DNA from: PHAA01 sp034678805
GTDB lineage: Bacteria > Bacillota > Syntrophomonadia > Syntrophomonadales > Syntrophomonadaceae
NCBI GenBank assembly: GCA_034678805.1
Contig: JAXDBN010000062.1
Span: forward strand, 1 to 12,906
Length of the DNA stretch: 12,906 bases
Direction of reading: 5' to 3'
Both the position numbers and the translations under genes were made by a program. The notes under the pieces were generated by a model. The model was not told the DNA's origin. It saw nothing but the letters and a program-made list of their open reading frames with translations, and ran no database searches. Below, one piece after another: positions 1 through 6,802 of this stretch; position 1 is the stretch's first letter, and the number at the start of each line of letters is the position of its first letter.

Positions 1-39
1 ATGGCCGCCTGAAACCTGTATCCAGTCTTATGCTTCTGG

Positions 40-70
40 GACATGCCCCTAGTATTATATTAGGGGATTA
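40..70 (+). promoter_or_regulatory. Palindrome overlapping a -10-like box upstream of the acyl-CoA dehydrogenase
   Basis: An inverted repeat, CCCCTA (46-51) and TAGGGG (61-66), surrounds an AT-rich centre that includes TATTAT (53-58), a plausible -10 box. I see no good -35 at standard spacing; TTATGC at 28-33 is weak. The gene start lies about 45 nt downstream. The arrangement suits an operator whose bound regulator would block the promoter, but the regulator is unknown. The hairpin has no T-run, so it is not a terminator for an upstream gene. Confidence 0.35.
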
Positions 71-105
71 TGTTCATAAAAATTAAATTGTAGGGAGGAA
101 TTGTA

Positions 106-1944
106 TTGCCACACACTAATTTCTTAATGAACACCCGTGACATTAAGTTCGTTATCAAAGAATGGCTCCCCATGGATAAGCTCCTGTCACTACCGGCTTA
201 CAATGAATACTATGGCATTGATGACATCGATAACTTCCTGGATGTTAACTTCAAGGTGTGCCGCGATGTTATGTGCCCGGCCAACAAAGAAGCCGACGAA
301 ATCGGTGCAACCTTTGTAGGCGGCAATGAAAATGCCGTTGTAACCCCTGATGTTTTCAAAACAGTTTATAAAACCATTCAGGATGCCGAGTTAGGCCAGC
401 AGTTCGGATTCCGCGGCGACGGCAAGGTCCCCCTGGCCTGGTACGCTCCGATCCTGGAAATGCAGTCCGCTGCATCGGCTTCTATCGTAATGTTCTGGTG
501 TCTGACCCAGGGCGCAACCACCGTGCTGCAGGACTACGGCACCGACAGACAAAAAGCTGCTTACCTGGACAAGATGTTTGCTGGTCAATGGGGCGGCACC
601 ATGGGTCTGACTGAACCGGGCGCAGGCTCTGAAGTTGGCGCGGTTGCCAGCAAGGCCTTCCCCACTGACACTCCGCATATTTATAAGATGAAAGGCCAGA
701 AGTGCTTCATCACCTCCGGTGACCATGACCTGGCCGAAAACATCGTCCACCTGATGCTGGCCAAGACCCCTGGTGCTGCGGACGGCACCGCTGGCATTTC
801 CCTCTTCATCGTGCCCAAGTTCTGGGTCGATCCTGACACCGGCGAAATGGGTGCTTGGAATGATGTAACCTCGGTAGGTATTGAGCACAAAATGGGAATC
901 CACGGTTCCTCCACGCTAACCCTGGCTATGGGTGAAAACGACAACTGCCTCGGCTGGATGGTTGGGGAAGTTGTACCGAAGGAAGACGGCAAAGCCAAAG
1001 GAATGTCCCAGATGTTCGCCTACATGAACGAAGAACGCCTCAACACCGGTTTGTTCACACTGGGATGCATTACTTCCGCTTACTATGCTGCCCTGGATTA
1101 TACCAAAGTCCGCGTACAGAGCAAACATTCCACCAATCCCAAGGGACCCAGCGTAAGGATCATCGAGCACGAAGATGTACGCCGCATGCTGCTGTATCAG
1201 AAGTCCGGAATGGAAGCTATCCGGGCCCTGATTTACACCTCCTATCTGTATCGCGACCTGGAAGTCGATGCTGCTACCCCTGAAGAGAGAGAATATTATG
1301 GTAACATGTTTGCCATAAACAACCCGCTGTGTAAAGCCTATTCATCCGATATGGCCAGAATCCTGACCGGCGAAGCAATTCAGTGCCACGGCGGTTATGG
1401 CTTCATGGAAGAATATGCCGGAGCCCAGCTTTACAGAGACTGCGTCATCCACGGTATCTGGGAAGGAACCAACTTTATCCAGTCCCAGGACTATTGTGGC
1501 CGCAAGTTCACCATGAGCGGCGGCGAACCCTTCCGCATCTGGGTTAAAGAGATTGATGACTTTGTAGCCAATGAGAAGACCGACGAATTCGCAGCCGAAT
1601 TCGCCATGATGGCAGATGCTATGGTTGCTTTCAAGGATATCGTTGCTATGAATGATGCCTGGACCAAAGGCGACAAGCAGATGAAACAGCTTTTCTCCAC
1701 CCGGACCATGCATTCCGGCGCCAGAGTATACTGCGGCAAGCTGTTGCTGTCCCAGGCCATCCTGGCTGCCAAGAAGATAGCTGAAAACGGCGATGATCAT
1801 TTTGATACTCCCTTCTACAAGGGCAAGATCGCCAGTGCCAAGTTCTATATCATGAACCATGTCACCGATGTATTCGCCTTCGAAAAAGCTATGAAGGCCG
1901 GCGACAGAAGCTCCATCGATATTCCGGAAGGATCCTTCTTGTAA
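106..1944 (+). CDS. Long-form acyl-CoA dehydrogenase (612 aa)
   Basis: FAD-dependent dehydrogenase that forms the alpha,beta double bond of an acyl-CoA and normally passes electrons to electron-transfer flavoprotein. The start is TTG at 106, seven bases after AGGGAGG (92-98). Residues about 40-160 form the N-terminal helical domain. The central beta domain opens with LTEPGAGSE at 168-176, the usual flavin/substrate loop. The C-terminal helical domain carries GGYGFMEEY and then IWEGT, whose Glu453 sits where the catalytic base of this family lies. At 612 residues it exceeds the roughly 380 of classical short- and medium-chain enzymes; the extra C-terminal part (about 480-605) matches the long subfamily with an additional C-terminal domain. 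The gene is monocistronic, with its own terminator. The downstream CoA-transferase suggests short-chain acyl-CoA work such as butyryl-CoA oxidation, but chain length cannot be read from the sequence. Confidence 0.93.
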   Translation: MPHTNFLMNTRDIKFVIKEWLPMDKLLSLPAYNEYYGIDDIDNFLDVNFKVCRDVMCPANKEADEIGATFVGGNENAVVTPDVFKTVYKTIQDAELGQQFGFRGDGKVPLAWYAPILEMQSAASASIVMFWCLTQGATTVLQDYGTDRQKAAYLDKMFAGQWGGTMGLTEPGAGSEVGAVASKAFPTDTPHIYKMKGQKCFITSGDHDLAENIVHLMLAKTPGAADGTAGISLFIVPKFWVDPDTGEMGAWNDVTSVGIEHKMGIHGSSTLTLAMGENDNCLGWMVGEVVPKEDGKAKGMSQMFAYMNEERLNTGLFTLGCITSAYYAALDYTKVRVQSKHSTNPKGPSVRIIEHEDVRRMLLYQKSGMEAIRALIYTSYLYRDLEVDAATPEEREYYGNMFAINNPLCKAYSSDMARILTGEAIQCHGGYGFMEEYAGAQLYRDCVIHGIWEGTNFIQSQDYCGRKFTMSGGEPFRIWVKEIDDFVANEKTDEFAAEFAMMADAMVAFKDIVAMNDAWTKGDKQMKQLFSTRTMHSGARVYCGKLLLSQAILAAKKIAENGDDHFDTPFYKGKIASAKFYIMNHVTDVFAFEKAMKAGDRSSIDIPEGSFL

Positions 1945-1962
1945 ACCGAAACTTACAAAATA

Positions 1963-1992
1963 CCAGAGCGGATACCTTCCGCTCTGGTTTTA
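1963..1992 (+). terminator. Rho-independent terminator after the acyl-CoA dehydrogenase
   Basis: A perfect 10-bp stem, CCAGAGCGGA (1963-1972) with TCCGCTCTGG (1978-1987), has a 5-nt loop and is followed by TTTTA. It begins 18 nt after the stop codon, so the dehydrogenase is probably transcribed separately from the CoA-transferase. Confidence 0.9.
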
Positions 1993-2007
1993 TTAGATTA
2001 GAGAGAT

Positions 2008-2050
2008 TATAAAAAAGTAAATGCAGCAACAATCGTCATATTGGATGCTG
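2008..2050 (+). promoter_or_regulatory. Possible promoter and 5'-UTR hairpin of the CoA-transferase gene
   Basis: TATAAA at 2008-2013 could be a -10 box, but there is no convincing -35 because the position falls in the preceding terminator. Just downstream an inverted repeat pairs CAGCA (2024-2028) with TGCTG (2046-2050) and CAAT (2030-2033) with ATTG (2040-2043). The hairpin ends 6 nt before the Shine-Dalgarno AGGAAGGGG, so it could protect the mRNA 5' end or affect ribosome access. It could equally be an operator. Confidence 0.3.
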
Positions 2051-2073
2051 AAATTTAGGAAGGGGTTATTTGA

Positions 2074-3414
2074 TTGTTTAAGTGGCAGGACATTTACAAC
2101 AGCAAAGTGGTGACCGCTGCTGAAGCAGCAAAAGTGGTCAAATCAGGTGATTACGTAGAATACGCTTTTGGAATCAACTCTGCTTGGGATTTTGATGAAG
2201 CTTTATCCAAACGGATTGATGAACTATGGGACGTAAATATCAAATGCGACATTGGTGCTTATCCGCATTTTACAGCCGAGGCAGATCCAACCGGTGAGCA
2301 TTTCACCTGGAACTCCTGGCATGTATCAGCCCACGATAAAAAGTACATTCACAAAACTCTGTATTACATCCCGATGAAATTCCATGAACTTCCTCCCATG
2401 ACCATGAATGACAGTACTCCGGATGACGTGGCTGTGGTTATGTGTACTCCCATGGACAAACACGGTTATTTCAACTTCGGAGCCAGCACAACTAATGTTA
2501 TGGCCATGCGGGAGACCGCCAAGACCTTTATAGTCGAGGTCAATGCGAACATGCCCCGCTGCCTGGGCGGCGGCTCGGAATGCATCCATGTTACCGAAGT
2601 AGACATGATAATCGAAGGCGGAAACCATCCCCTCACGATTCTCGGTGCGGCTGCGCCCAGCGAGATAGACATCAAGATCGCCCAGAACTGTATTGATCGG
2701 ATGAGGGACGGCTGCTGCATCCAGCTCGGTATCGGCGGTGTTCCCAATGCGGTAGGCACCATGGTGGCTCAGTCTGATCTGAAGGACCTGGGAGTCCATA
2801 CCGAGATGTATGTGGATGCTTACCTGGAGATGGTCAAGGCGGGCAAGATCACCGGTAAATTTAAAAACCTGGATAGATATAAACAGGTTTACTCATTTGT
2901 CATGGGCAGTGCAGACCTGTATGAATACTGCGATGACAACCCAGGTCTCGCTTCTTACCCGGTAGATTACACCAACAATCCCAAGGTTGTGGCACAGATC
3001 GATAACTTCGTTTCCATCAATGCCTGTGTTGAAGTTGACCTGTATGGACAGGTTTGCTCTGAAAGCGTAGGAACCAGGCATTTGAGCGGCACCGGCGGAC
3101 AGCTGGATTTCGTTGAGGGAGCTTATAAATCAAAAGGCGGGCAGAGTTTCGTATGTATGCCTTCCACCATCAAGAAGAAAGATGGCAGCTTAGCTTCCAA
3201 GATCCAGCCCATCCTGACTCCTGGTGCTATAGTTACCGATCCCAGAACTGCGGTGCATATGATAGTCACCGAATATGGGGTAGCTTATCTCAAGGGTAAA
3301 ACTACCTGGGAACGGGCTGAAGCCTTAATCAGCATTGCTCATCCCGATTTCCGCGATGAATTGATCGGGGAAGCTCAAAAGATGAACATCTGGCGTAAGA
3401 GCAACAGGAGATAA
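2074..3414 (+). CDS. Butyryl-CoA:acetate CoA-transferase family protein
   Basis: Family I CoA-transferase of the acetyl-CoA hydrolase/4-hydroxybutyrate CoA-transferase group, moving CoA between a short-chain acyl-CoA and a carboxylate such as acetate. The start is TTG at 2074, eight bases after AGGAAGGGG. Visible signatures are EHFTWNSWH (75-83), MPRCLGG (160-166) and the glycine loop GIGGVPNAVG (219-228). HTEM follows, with Glu244 the expected nucleophile that forms the glutamyl-CoA thioester. The C-terminal part holds SGTGGQLDFV, LTPGAIVTDPR and VTEYGVAYLKGK, and the tail ends IWRKSNRR. The length of 446 matches known butyryl-CoA transferases (about 445-450). It sits between two terminators as a single gene after an acyl-CoA dehydrogenase, which fits butyrate activation or release. 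The true acyl substrate is inferred; propionyl- or 4-hydroxybutyryl-CoA are alternatives. Confidence 0.92.
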   Translation: MFKWQDIYNSKVVTAAEAAKVVKSGDYVEYAFGINSAWDFDEALSKRIDELWDVNIKCDIGAYPHFTAEADPTGEHFTWNSWHVSAHDKKYIHKTLYYIPMKFHELPPMTMNDSTPDDVAVVMCTPMDKHGYFNFGASTTNVMAMRETAKTFIVEVNANMPRCLGGGSECIHVTEVDMIIEGGNHPLTILGAAAPSEIDIKIAQNCIDRMRDGCCIQLGIGGVPNAVGTMVAQSDLKDLGVHTEMYVDAYLEMVKAGKITGKFKNLDRYKQVYSFVMGSADLYEYCDDNPGLASYPVDYTNNPKVVAQIDNFVSINACVEVDLYGQVCSESVGTRHLSGTGGQLDFVEGAYKSKGGQSFVCMPSTIKKKDGSLASKIQPILTPGAIVTDPRTAVHMIVTEYGVAYLKGKTTWERAEALISIAHPDFRDELIGEAQKMNIWRKSNRR

Positions 3415-3451
3415 TTTACCACAGAATATAATTGTTTAGAGAGAGCATAAT

Positions 3452-3477
3452 GCGGCGGATTCATTCCGCCGCTTTTT
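3452..3477 (+). terminator. Rho-independent terminator after the CoA-transferase
   Basis: An 8-bp stem, GCGGCGGA (3452-3459) with TCCGCCGC (3465-3472), has a 5-nt loop and is followed directly by TTTTT. It lies 37 nt beyond the CoA-transferase stop codon. Confidence 0.9.
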
Positions 3478-3511
3478 AGTGTCCAAAACCATTGAATACC
3501 ATTGCTTTCTA

Positions 3512-3541
3512 TTTACACCCTTCCGAATTTTAGTATATAAT
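3512..3541 (+). promoter_or_regulatory. Sigma-70-type promoter of the TPL-like lyase gene
   Basis: TTTACA (3512-3517) and a perfect TATAAT (3536-3541) are separated by 18 bases. Transcription would start near 3548, leaving a leader of about 208 nt before the GTG start at 3756. This is the best promoter match in the window. Confidence 0.65.
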
Positions 3542-3547
3542 TTGTTT

Positions 3548-3755
3548 ATTGTAGAACGGTAGTTTTGGCTCGGATGTAGGAACTGAAAATTAAGATGAGT
3601 AGCTGGTAGGGTAGTAGGTAGGGAAGGTACATAGTCCTGATTGGTCTGCACTCGCCGGGAGTGCTTTTTTCTTGCCTATCGGCGCAGCAAAGGAGGGTTG
3701 GCAACCTAAATCGATCCATTATTCTTATCATTATTGAACAAGGAGTGATTGATTA
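3548..3755 (+). promoter_or_regulatory. Long mRNA leader with possible transcription attenuator
   Basis: The first half is purine-rich with many TAG/GAG triplets (3552, 3560, 3577, 3597, 3600, 3607, 3612, 3615, 3619, 3632). It is followed by a hairpin, GCACTC (3648-3653) with GAGTGC (3659-3664), and a run of six T, which reads as an intrinsic terminator lying inside the leader. CGCCG at 3653-3657 can pair instead with CGGCG at 3680-3684, a competing structure that overlaps the terminator. GGTT/AACC at 3696-3706 forms a further small hairpin. The Shine-Dalgarno is AAGGAG at 3740-3745. I do not recognise a known riboswitch or T-box core. The attenuator role is inferred. Confidence 0.45.
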
Positions 3756-5204
3756 GTGTCCAAGATTAAATTCTTTTTTAATGACGATGTACCCCTTGAG
3801 ATGCATAAAGTACGTATAGTGCAGAAGCTTACCCTCCCCACTGTAGATGAACGGTTGACCTACATGAGGGAAGCAGGCAATAATACTTTTGGGCTGAATA
3901 ACCGGGATGTCTTTTTGGACATGCTTACTGACAGCGGCGTCAATGCCATGAGCGACCAGCAGCTAGCGTCTATGATGGTAGCTGACGATGCCTATGCCGG
4001 ATCAGAGACCTTCACCCGGCTGCATAACAAACTTAAAGAGATATTCGATATGGAATATTTCCTGCCTGCTCACCAGGGGCGGGCGGCCGAAAATATCCTC
4101 TCCCAAACTTACGTTACTCCCGGCTCGATAGTGCCGATGAACTTCCATTTTACCACTTCCAAATCCCACGTCGTGATAAACGGGGGCCGGGTCGAGGAGG
4201 TAGTAATACCTGAAGGACTGGAGATTGAGAGTGACCATCCCTTTAAAGGCAACACCGATGTCCCCAGGTTAAAGGCCTTGATCGAGGACGCCGGAGCTGA
4301 CAAGATAGCCTATGTGAGGTTGGAAGCGGGCACTAACCTGATCGGCGGACAGCCTTTCTCTATGGAGAACCTGCGCCAGGTGCGCGAGGTTTGCGACCAA
4401 TTTGGAGTCCTGTTGGTTGTGGACGCCAGCCTGTGGGCTGATAATCTATATTTCATCAAGGAAAGGGAAGCCAAGTACAAGGATGTGAGCGTACGGGATA
4501 TTACCCTGGAAATGGCCAGCCTGTCCCATATTATTTACTTCTCCGCCCGCAAATTGGGTTGTGTCCGGGGAGGAGGGATATGCACCGACGACAAGGAAAT
4601 TTTCTTAAAGATGCGGGATATGATTCCCCTGTATGAAGGCTTCCTTACCTATGGCGGGATGTCAGTGCGGGAGATGGAAGCGCTGACTGTCGGCTTGGAA
4701 GAAACCATGGATGAGGAGATGATCAACCAGGGTCCCATCTTTATCGAGTATATGGTGAATGAACTCAAGAGGAGAGGGGTACCGGTAGTTACACCGGCCG
4801 GCGGCCTGGGCTGCCACATCAATGCCCGTGCCTTCCTGTCCCATGTACCGCAAAACCAGTATCCGGCTGGAGCCCTGGCTACCGCGGTATATATCGCCAG
4901 CGGAGTAAGAGGAATGGAAAGAGGAACCCTATCCGAACAGCGGGATGAGAATGGGGTAGAACCGATGGCGGAAATGGAACTGCTGCGCCTGGCCTTACCA
5001 CGTCGGGTATTTACCCTTTCCCAGATCAAATATGCTATTGACAGAATCACCTGGCTGTACCAGAATCGGGAAATCGTGGGTGGATTGAATTTCGTTGAGG
5101 AACCTAAGATTCTACGTTTCTTCTTTGGCCGGCTGGAGCCGGTTTCGGATTGGCAGGAAAGACTGGTGGCCAAGTTCAAAGAGGATTTCGGCGACAGTCT
5201 ATAA
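3756..5204 (+). CDS. Tyrosine phenol-lyase/tryptophanase-family PLP lyase, divergent active site
   Basis: PLP-dependent enzyme of the beta-eliminating lyase family; tyrosine phenol-lyase (TPL) splits tyrosine to phenol, pyruvate and ammonia. The start is GTG at 3756 with AAGGAG ten bases upstream. Length (482 versus about 456) and end-to-end similarity are closer to TPL than to tryptophanase, notably GVRGMERG (383-390) and LRFFFGR near the C-terminus. Compared with Citrobacter TPL from memory, these equivalents are kept: Thr49 (T58), Tyr71 (Y80), Arg100 (R109), Thr124 (T133), Asn185 (N194), Asp214 (D223), the PLP lysine 257 (K266), Met379/Arg381 (M387/R389) and Arg404 (R411). Changed are Arg217 to L226, Lys256 to R265, Asp258 to L267 and His343 to L351, and the loop after K266 is one residue shorter. 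The fold and PLP binding look intact, so it is probably active, but perhaps on another substrate. Confidence 0.85.
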   Translation: MSKIKFFFNDDVPLEMHKVRIVQKLTLPTVDERLTYMREAGNNTFGLNNRDVFLDMLTDSGVNAMSDQQLASMMVADDAYAGSETFTRLHNKLKEIFDMEYFLPAHQGRAAENILSQTYVTPGSIVPMNFHFTTSKSHVVINGGRVEEVVIPEGLEIESDHPFKGNTDVPRLKALIEDAGADKIAYVRLEAGTNLIGGQPFSMENLRQVREVCDQFGVLLVVDASLWADNLYFIKEREAKYKDVSVRDITLEMASLSHIIYFSARKLGCVRGGGICTDDKEIFLKMRDMIPLYEGFLTYGGMSVREMEALTVGLEETMDEEMINQGPIFIEYMVNELKRRGVPVVTPAGGLGCHINARAFLSHVPQNQYPAGALATAVYIASGVRGMERGTLSEQRDENGVEPMAEMELLRLALPRRVFTLSQIKYAIDRITWLYQNREIVGGLNFVEEPKILRFFFGRLEPVSDWQERLVAKFKEDFGDSL

Positions 5205-5235
5205 TTAGAGTGGTTAACAAACACAGACACTTACG

Positions 5236-5262
5236 GGCACCTGCAACGCAGGTGCCTTTTTT
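5236..5262 (+). terminator. Rho-independent terminator after the TPL-like lyase
   Basis: A perfect 9-bp stem, GGCACCTGC (5236-5244) with GCAGGTGCC (5248-5256), has a 3-nt loop and is followed by TTTTTT (5257-5262). Confidence 0.92.
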
Positions 5263-5263
5263 A

Positions 5264-5384
5264 GACCGCAAAAAAGGGCTGATAGCTGCGTTAATGCGGG
5301 ATCCCTGTTCAATCGACGTACCTCATGTACGATTCAATCACGAAATTCCAGATTGCCTTGCTCAAAGCCTTTTTTTACGCGGTC
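5264..5384. repeat. 121-bp extended imperfect palindrome, candidate dispersed hairpin element
   Basis: The outer arms GACCGC-AAAAAAGG-GCT (5264-5280) and AGCC-TTTTTTT-ACGCGGTC (5366-5384) are inverted copies. Pairing continues inward with gaps. The centre has AATCG (starting near 5313) against CGATT, closing on a small loop around ACCTC. The element starts right after a terminator T-run and contains no coding sequence I can support. Structure and size resemble a MITE-like or REP/BIME-like intergenic element. No second copy occurs in this window, so its repeat nature is inference. Confidence 0.5.
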
Positions 5385-5466
5385 TGCCTGTACATATTCA
5401 TTAACACCTTAAAGGTCATTGGGAGTGCAGCTTGCCCCCTTTATTACTGTGGTGAGAATGGGGTAA

Positions 5467-5514
5467 CTGCCAGGCCCCTTTAAAGTAGTATATAATTAAT
5501 TCAGGTGATGGCAG
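5467..5514 (+). promoter_or_regulatory. Possible promoter of the Isf-like flavoprotein gene
   Basis: TATAAT (5491-5496) is a perfect -10 box, but the -35 position (about 5467-5473, CTGCCAG) matches poorly, so an activator may be needed. An inverted pair, CTGCCA (5467-5472) and TGGCAG (5509-5514), flanks the -10 box and could be a half-site pair or a hairpin. Apart from this and the palindrome before it, I see nothing in the 354-bp gap between the two genes. Confidence 0.4.
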
Positions 5515-5558
5515 ACTCTTCTGGATAAAGTTTCTTGTTGAGGAGTTGACGACTGATT

Positions 5559-6389
5559 ATGAAAAAGATACTGGGTTTGGTTATTTCTCATCGTAAATTA
5601 GGTAATAGTGAGCTGATGGTCAAGGAGATAATGAAAAATGTGCCCGGCGACTGCCAGCATGATTTGATCAGGGTCACAGACCTGAAGCTGGAAGCCTGCA
5701 AAGCCTGTTATCATTGCCTGCAGCCGGATACCGAATGTAAAGTCCATGATGATTTCAATTTCGTAATGAAAAAAATCAAGCAGGCGGATGGGGTGGTTAT
5801 CGGGGTACCGGTCTATATACTGGGTCCGCACGGCTGTCATAAACTACTCCAGGATCGCCTGGTGGGGGCCTACAATTATATCAGCCATACCTCCGGCAAA
5901 CCCTGCATAATAGCCATGCCGTACGGGACTATCGGCTGGACCGGGTATTCCAAGGCGGCAGCCCAGGTATTGCCCCGCACTTTGAAGATGAAGATTATTG
6001 ATACCTGGATGATCAATGCCACTTTGCCGGCCGAATCGCTGCTTACTCCTGCCAACCTGGCTTATGCACGTGATTTAGGGCAAAGAATGTTCAGCGGGGA
6101 AGAATACCGGCCGGACCTGCGGGAGTGTCCCCAGTGCGGTTCGGACTTGTTCCGTTTACTGCCGGGTAACCAGATAGAATGTCCTATATGTAATGGAATT
6201 GGAACCCTGGGAGCCGATAATATCCCTGATTTTTCCGCATCGTCCCATAACCGTTTTGCCCAGCATGAAATAGAGGAACATTTTAATGAATACCTGGTGG
6301 CGATGCGGGCCCGTTTCAAGGCAGAAAAGGACATACTCAAACATGCCCAGAAGCAGTATAAGGATATGGATTGGTGGATCAAACCGTAG
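5559..6389 (+). CDS. Isf-type flavoprotein/NAD(P)H-dependent FMN reductase with C-terminal zinc-ribbon-like motif
   Basis: Flavodoxin-fold electron carrier or FMN reductase, presumably cytoplasmic. The N-terminus KKILGLVISHRKLGNSE (2-18) is the strand and phosphate-binding loop of the family. It is followed by C-x2-C-x2-C-x6-C at Cys47, 50, 53 and 60, the compact cluster that binds a 4Fe-4S centre in iron-sulfur flavoproteins (Isf). GVPVY near residue 80 is a second flavin contact. Unusually, the C-terminal third adds CPQC (190-193) and CPIC (208-211), a zinc-ribbon or rubredoxin-like pair, and ends in a charged helix. At 276 residues it is longer than plain Isf proteins (about 190-200). The start is ATG with AGGAG 13 nt upstream. 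It converges with the lpdD-like gene, with only four bases between the stops. It could supply reduced FMN or pass electrons; the partner is unknown. Confidence 0.82.
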   Translation: MKKILGLVISHRKLGNSELMVKEIMKNVPGDCQHDLIRVTDLKLEACKACYHCLQPDTECKVHDDFNFVMKKIKQADGVVIGVPVYILGPHGCHKLLQDRLVGAYNYISHTSGKPCIIAMPYGTIGWTGYSKAAAQVLPRTLKMKIIDTWMINATLPAESLLTPANLAYARDLGQRMFSGEEYRPDLRECPQCGSDLFRLLPGNQIECPICNGIGTLGADNIPDFSASSHNRFAQHEIEEHFNEYLVAMRARFKAEKDILKHAQKQYKDMDWWIKP

Positions 6390-6393
6390 GTGA

Positions 6394-6801
6394 TTAGGCG
6401 AGATGGGATATGATGTCCTGAATCAGGTTATTGAAGTTGCAGGTCAGGAGACCAATGTCGTCGGCATTGGCATCGTCTACATGCAGCCCCGCGTTAACGG
6501 TGACTACACAATTGAACCGGGCCGACAACTGCAGAGCTGCGCTGCGGGCCAGCTGGTCATCTTTGTGCCCGGTCACACAAATTACCGAGGCGGACGCCGA
6601 TACCAAGCCGGGATCATCCAGGCTGGGGCGGGGGATCGCCAAAGCCGTGGCGCCAATATGGTATGAGGTCCCGCCGCCTACCGTTATATTCAGGTCCCGG
6701 TTGGAAATAACCACTATAGCCTCTATTTTATATCTGCCTTCACCGGTCTCAAAATGCCGGGTTTCAAATCGGGTCGAGCCTTTTTGGCTGCCGGTCTCCA
6801 T
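6394..6801 (-). CDS. LpdD-like prenylated-flavin chaperone (135 aa)
   Basis: Small protein resembling LpdD, the accessory subunit of gallate decarboxylase, which is thought to hand prenylated FMN from the UbiX-type enzyme to a UbiD-type decarboxylase. Visible motifs are GGGTSYHIGATA (42-53), GHKDD (78-82) and AGLHVDDA (104-111). The His-x-Gly and GxHVD stretches are what I recognise from the family. I chose ATG at 6801, preceded by AGGAAAGG at good distance and one base after the ubiX stop, implying translational coupling. A longer reading from 6840 would overlap ubiX by 38 bases and is less likely. A long open frame on the opposite strand is a shadow. No catalytic LpdC/UbiD subunit is present in the window, so the client enzyme must lie elsewhere. 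The family assignment comes from motif recall, not a search. Confidence 0.75.
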   Translation of the reverse strand: METGSQKGSTRFETRHFETGEGRYKIEAIVVISNRDLNITVGGGTSYHIGATALAIPRPSLDDPGLVSASASVICVTGHKDDQLARSAALQLSARFNCVVTVNAGLHVDDANADDIGLLTCNFNNLIQDIISHLA

Positions 6802-6802
6802 G

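Noticed and set aside
3548..3755. T-box or known riboswitch in the lyase leader
   Set aside because: The T-box antiterminator sequence is absent, and no TPP, SAM, lysine, cobalamin or c-di-GMP core could be recognised.
4649..5230. 193-codon open frame on the - strand
   Set aside because: Antisense shadow of the TPL-like gene with Ser/Arg-rich translation and no ribosome binding site.
5150..5404. 84-codon + strand ORF across the lyase end, terminator and palindrome
   Set aside because: Runs through a terminator and a palindrome; there is no coding support.
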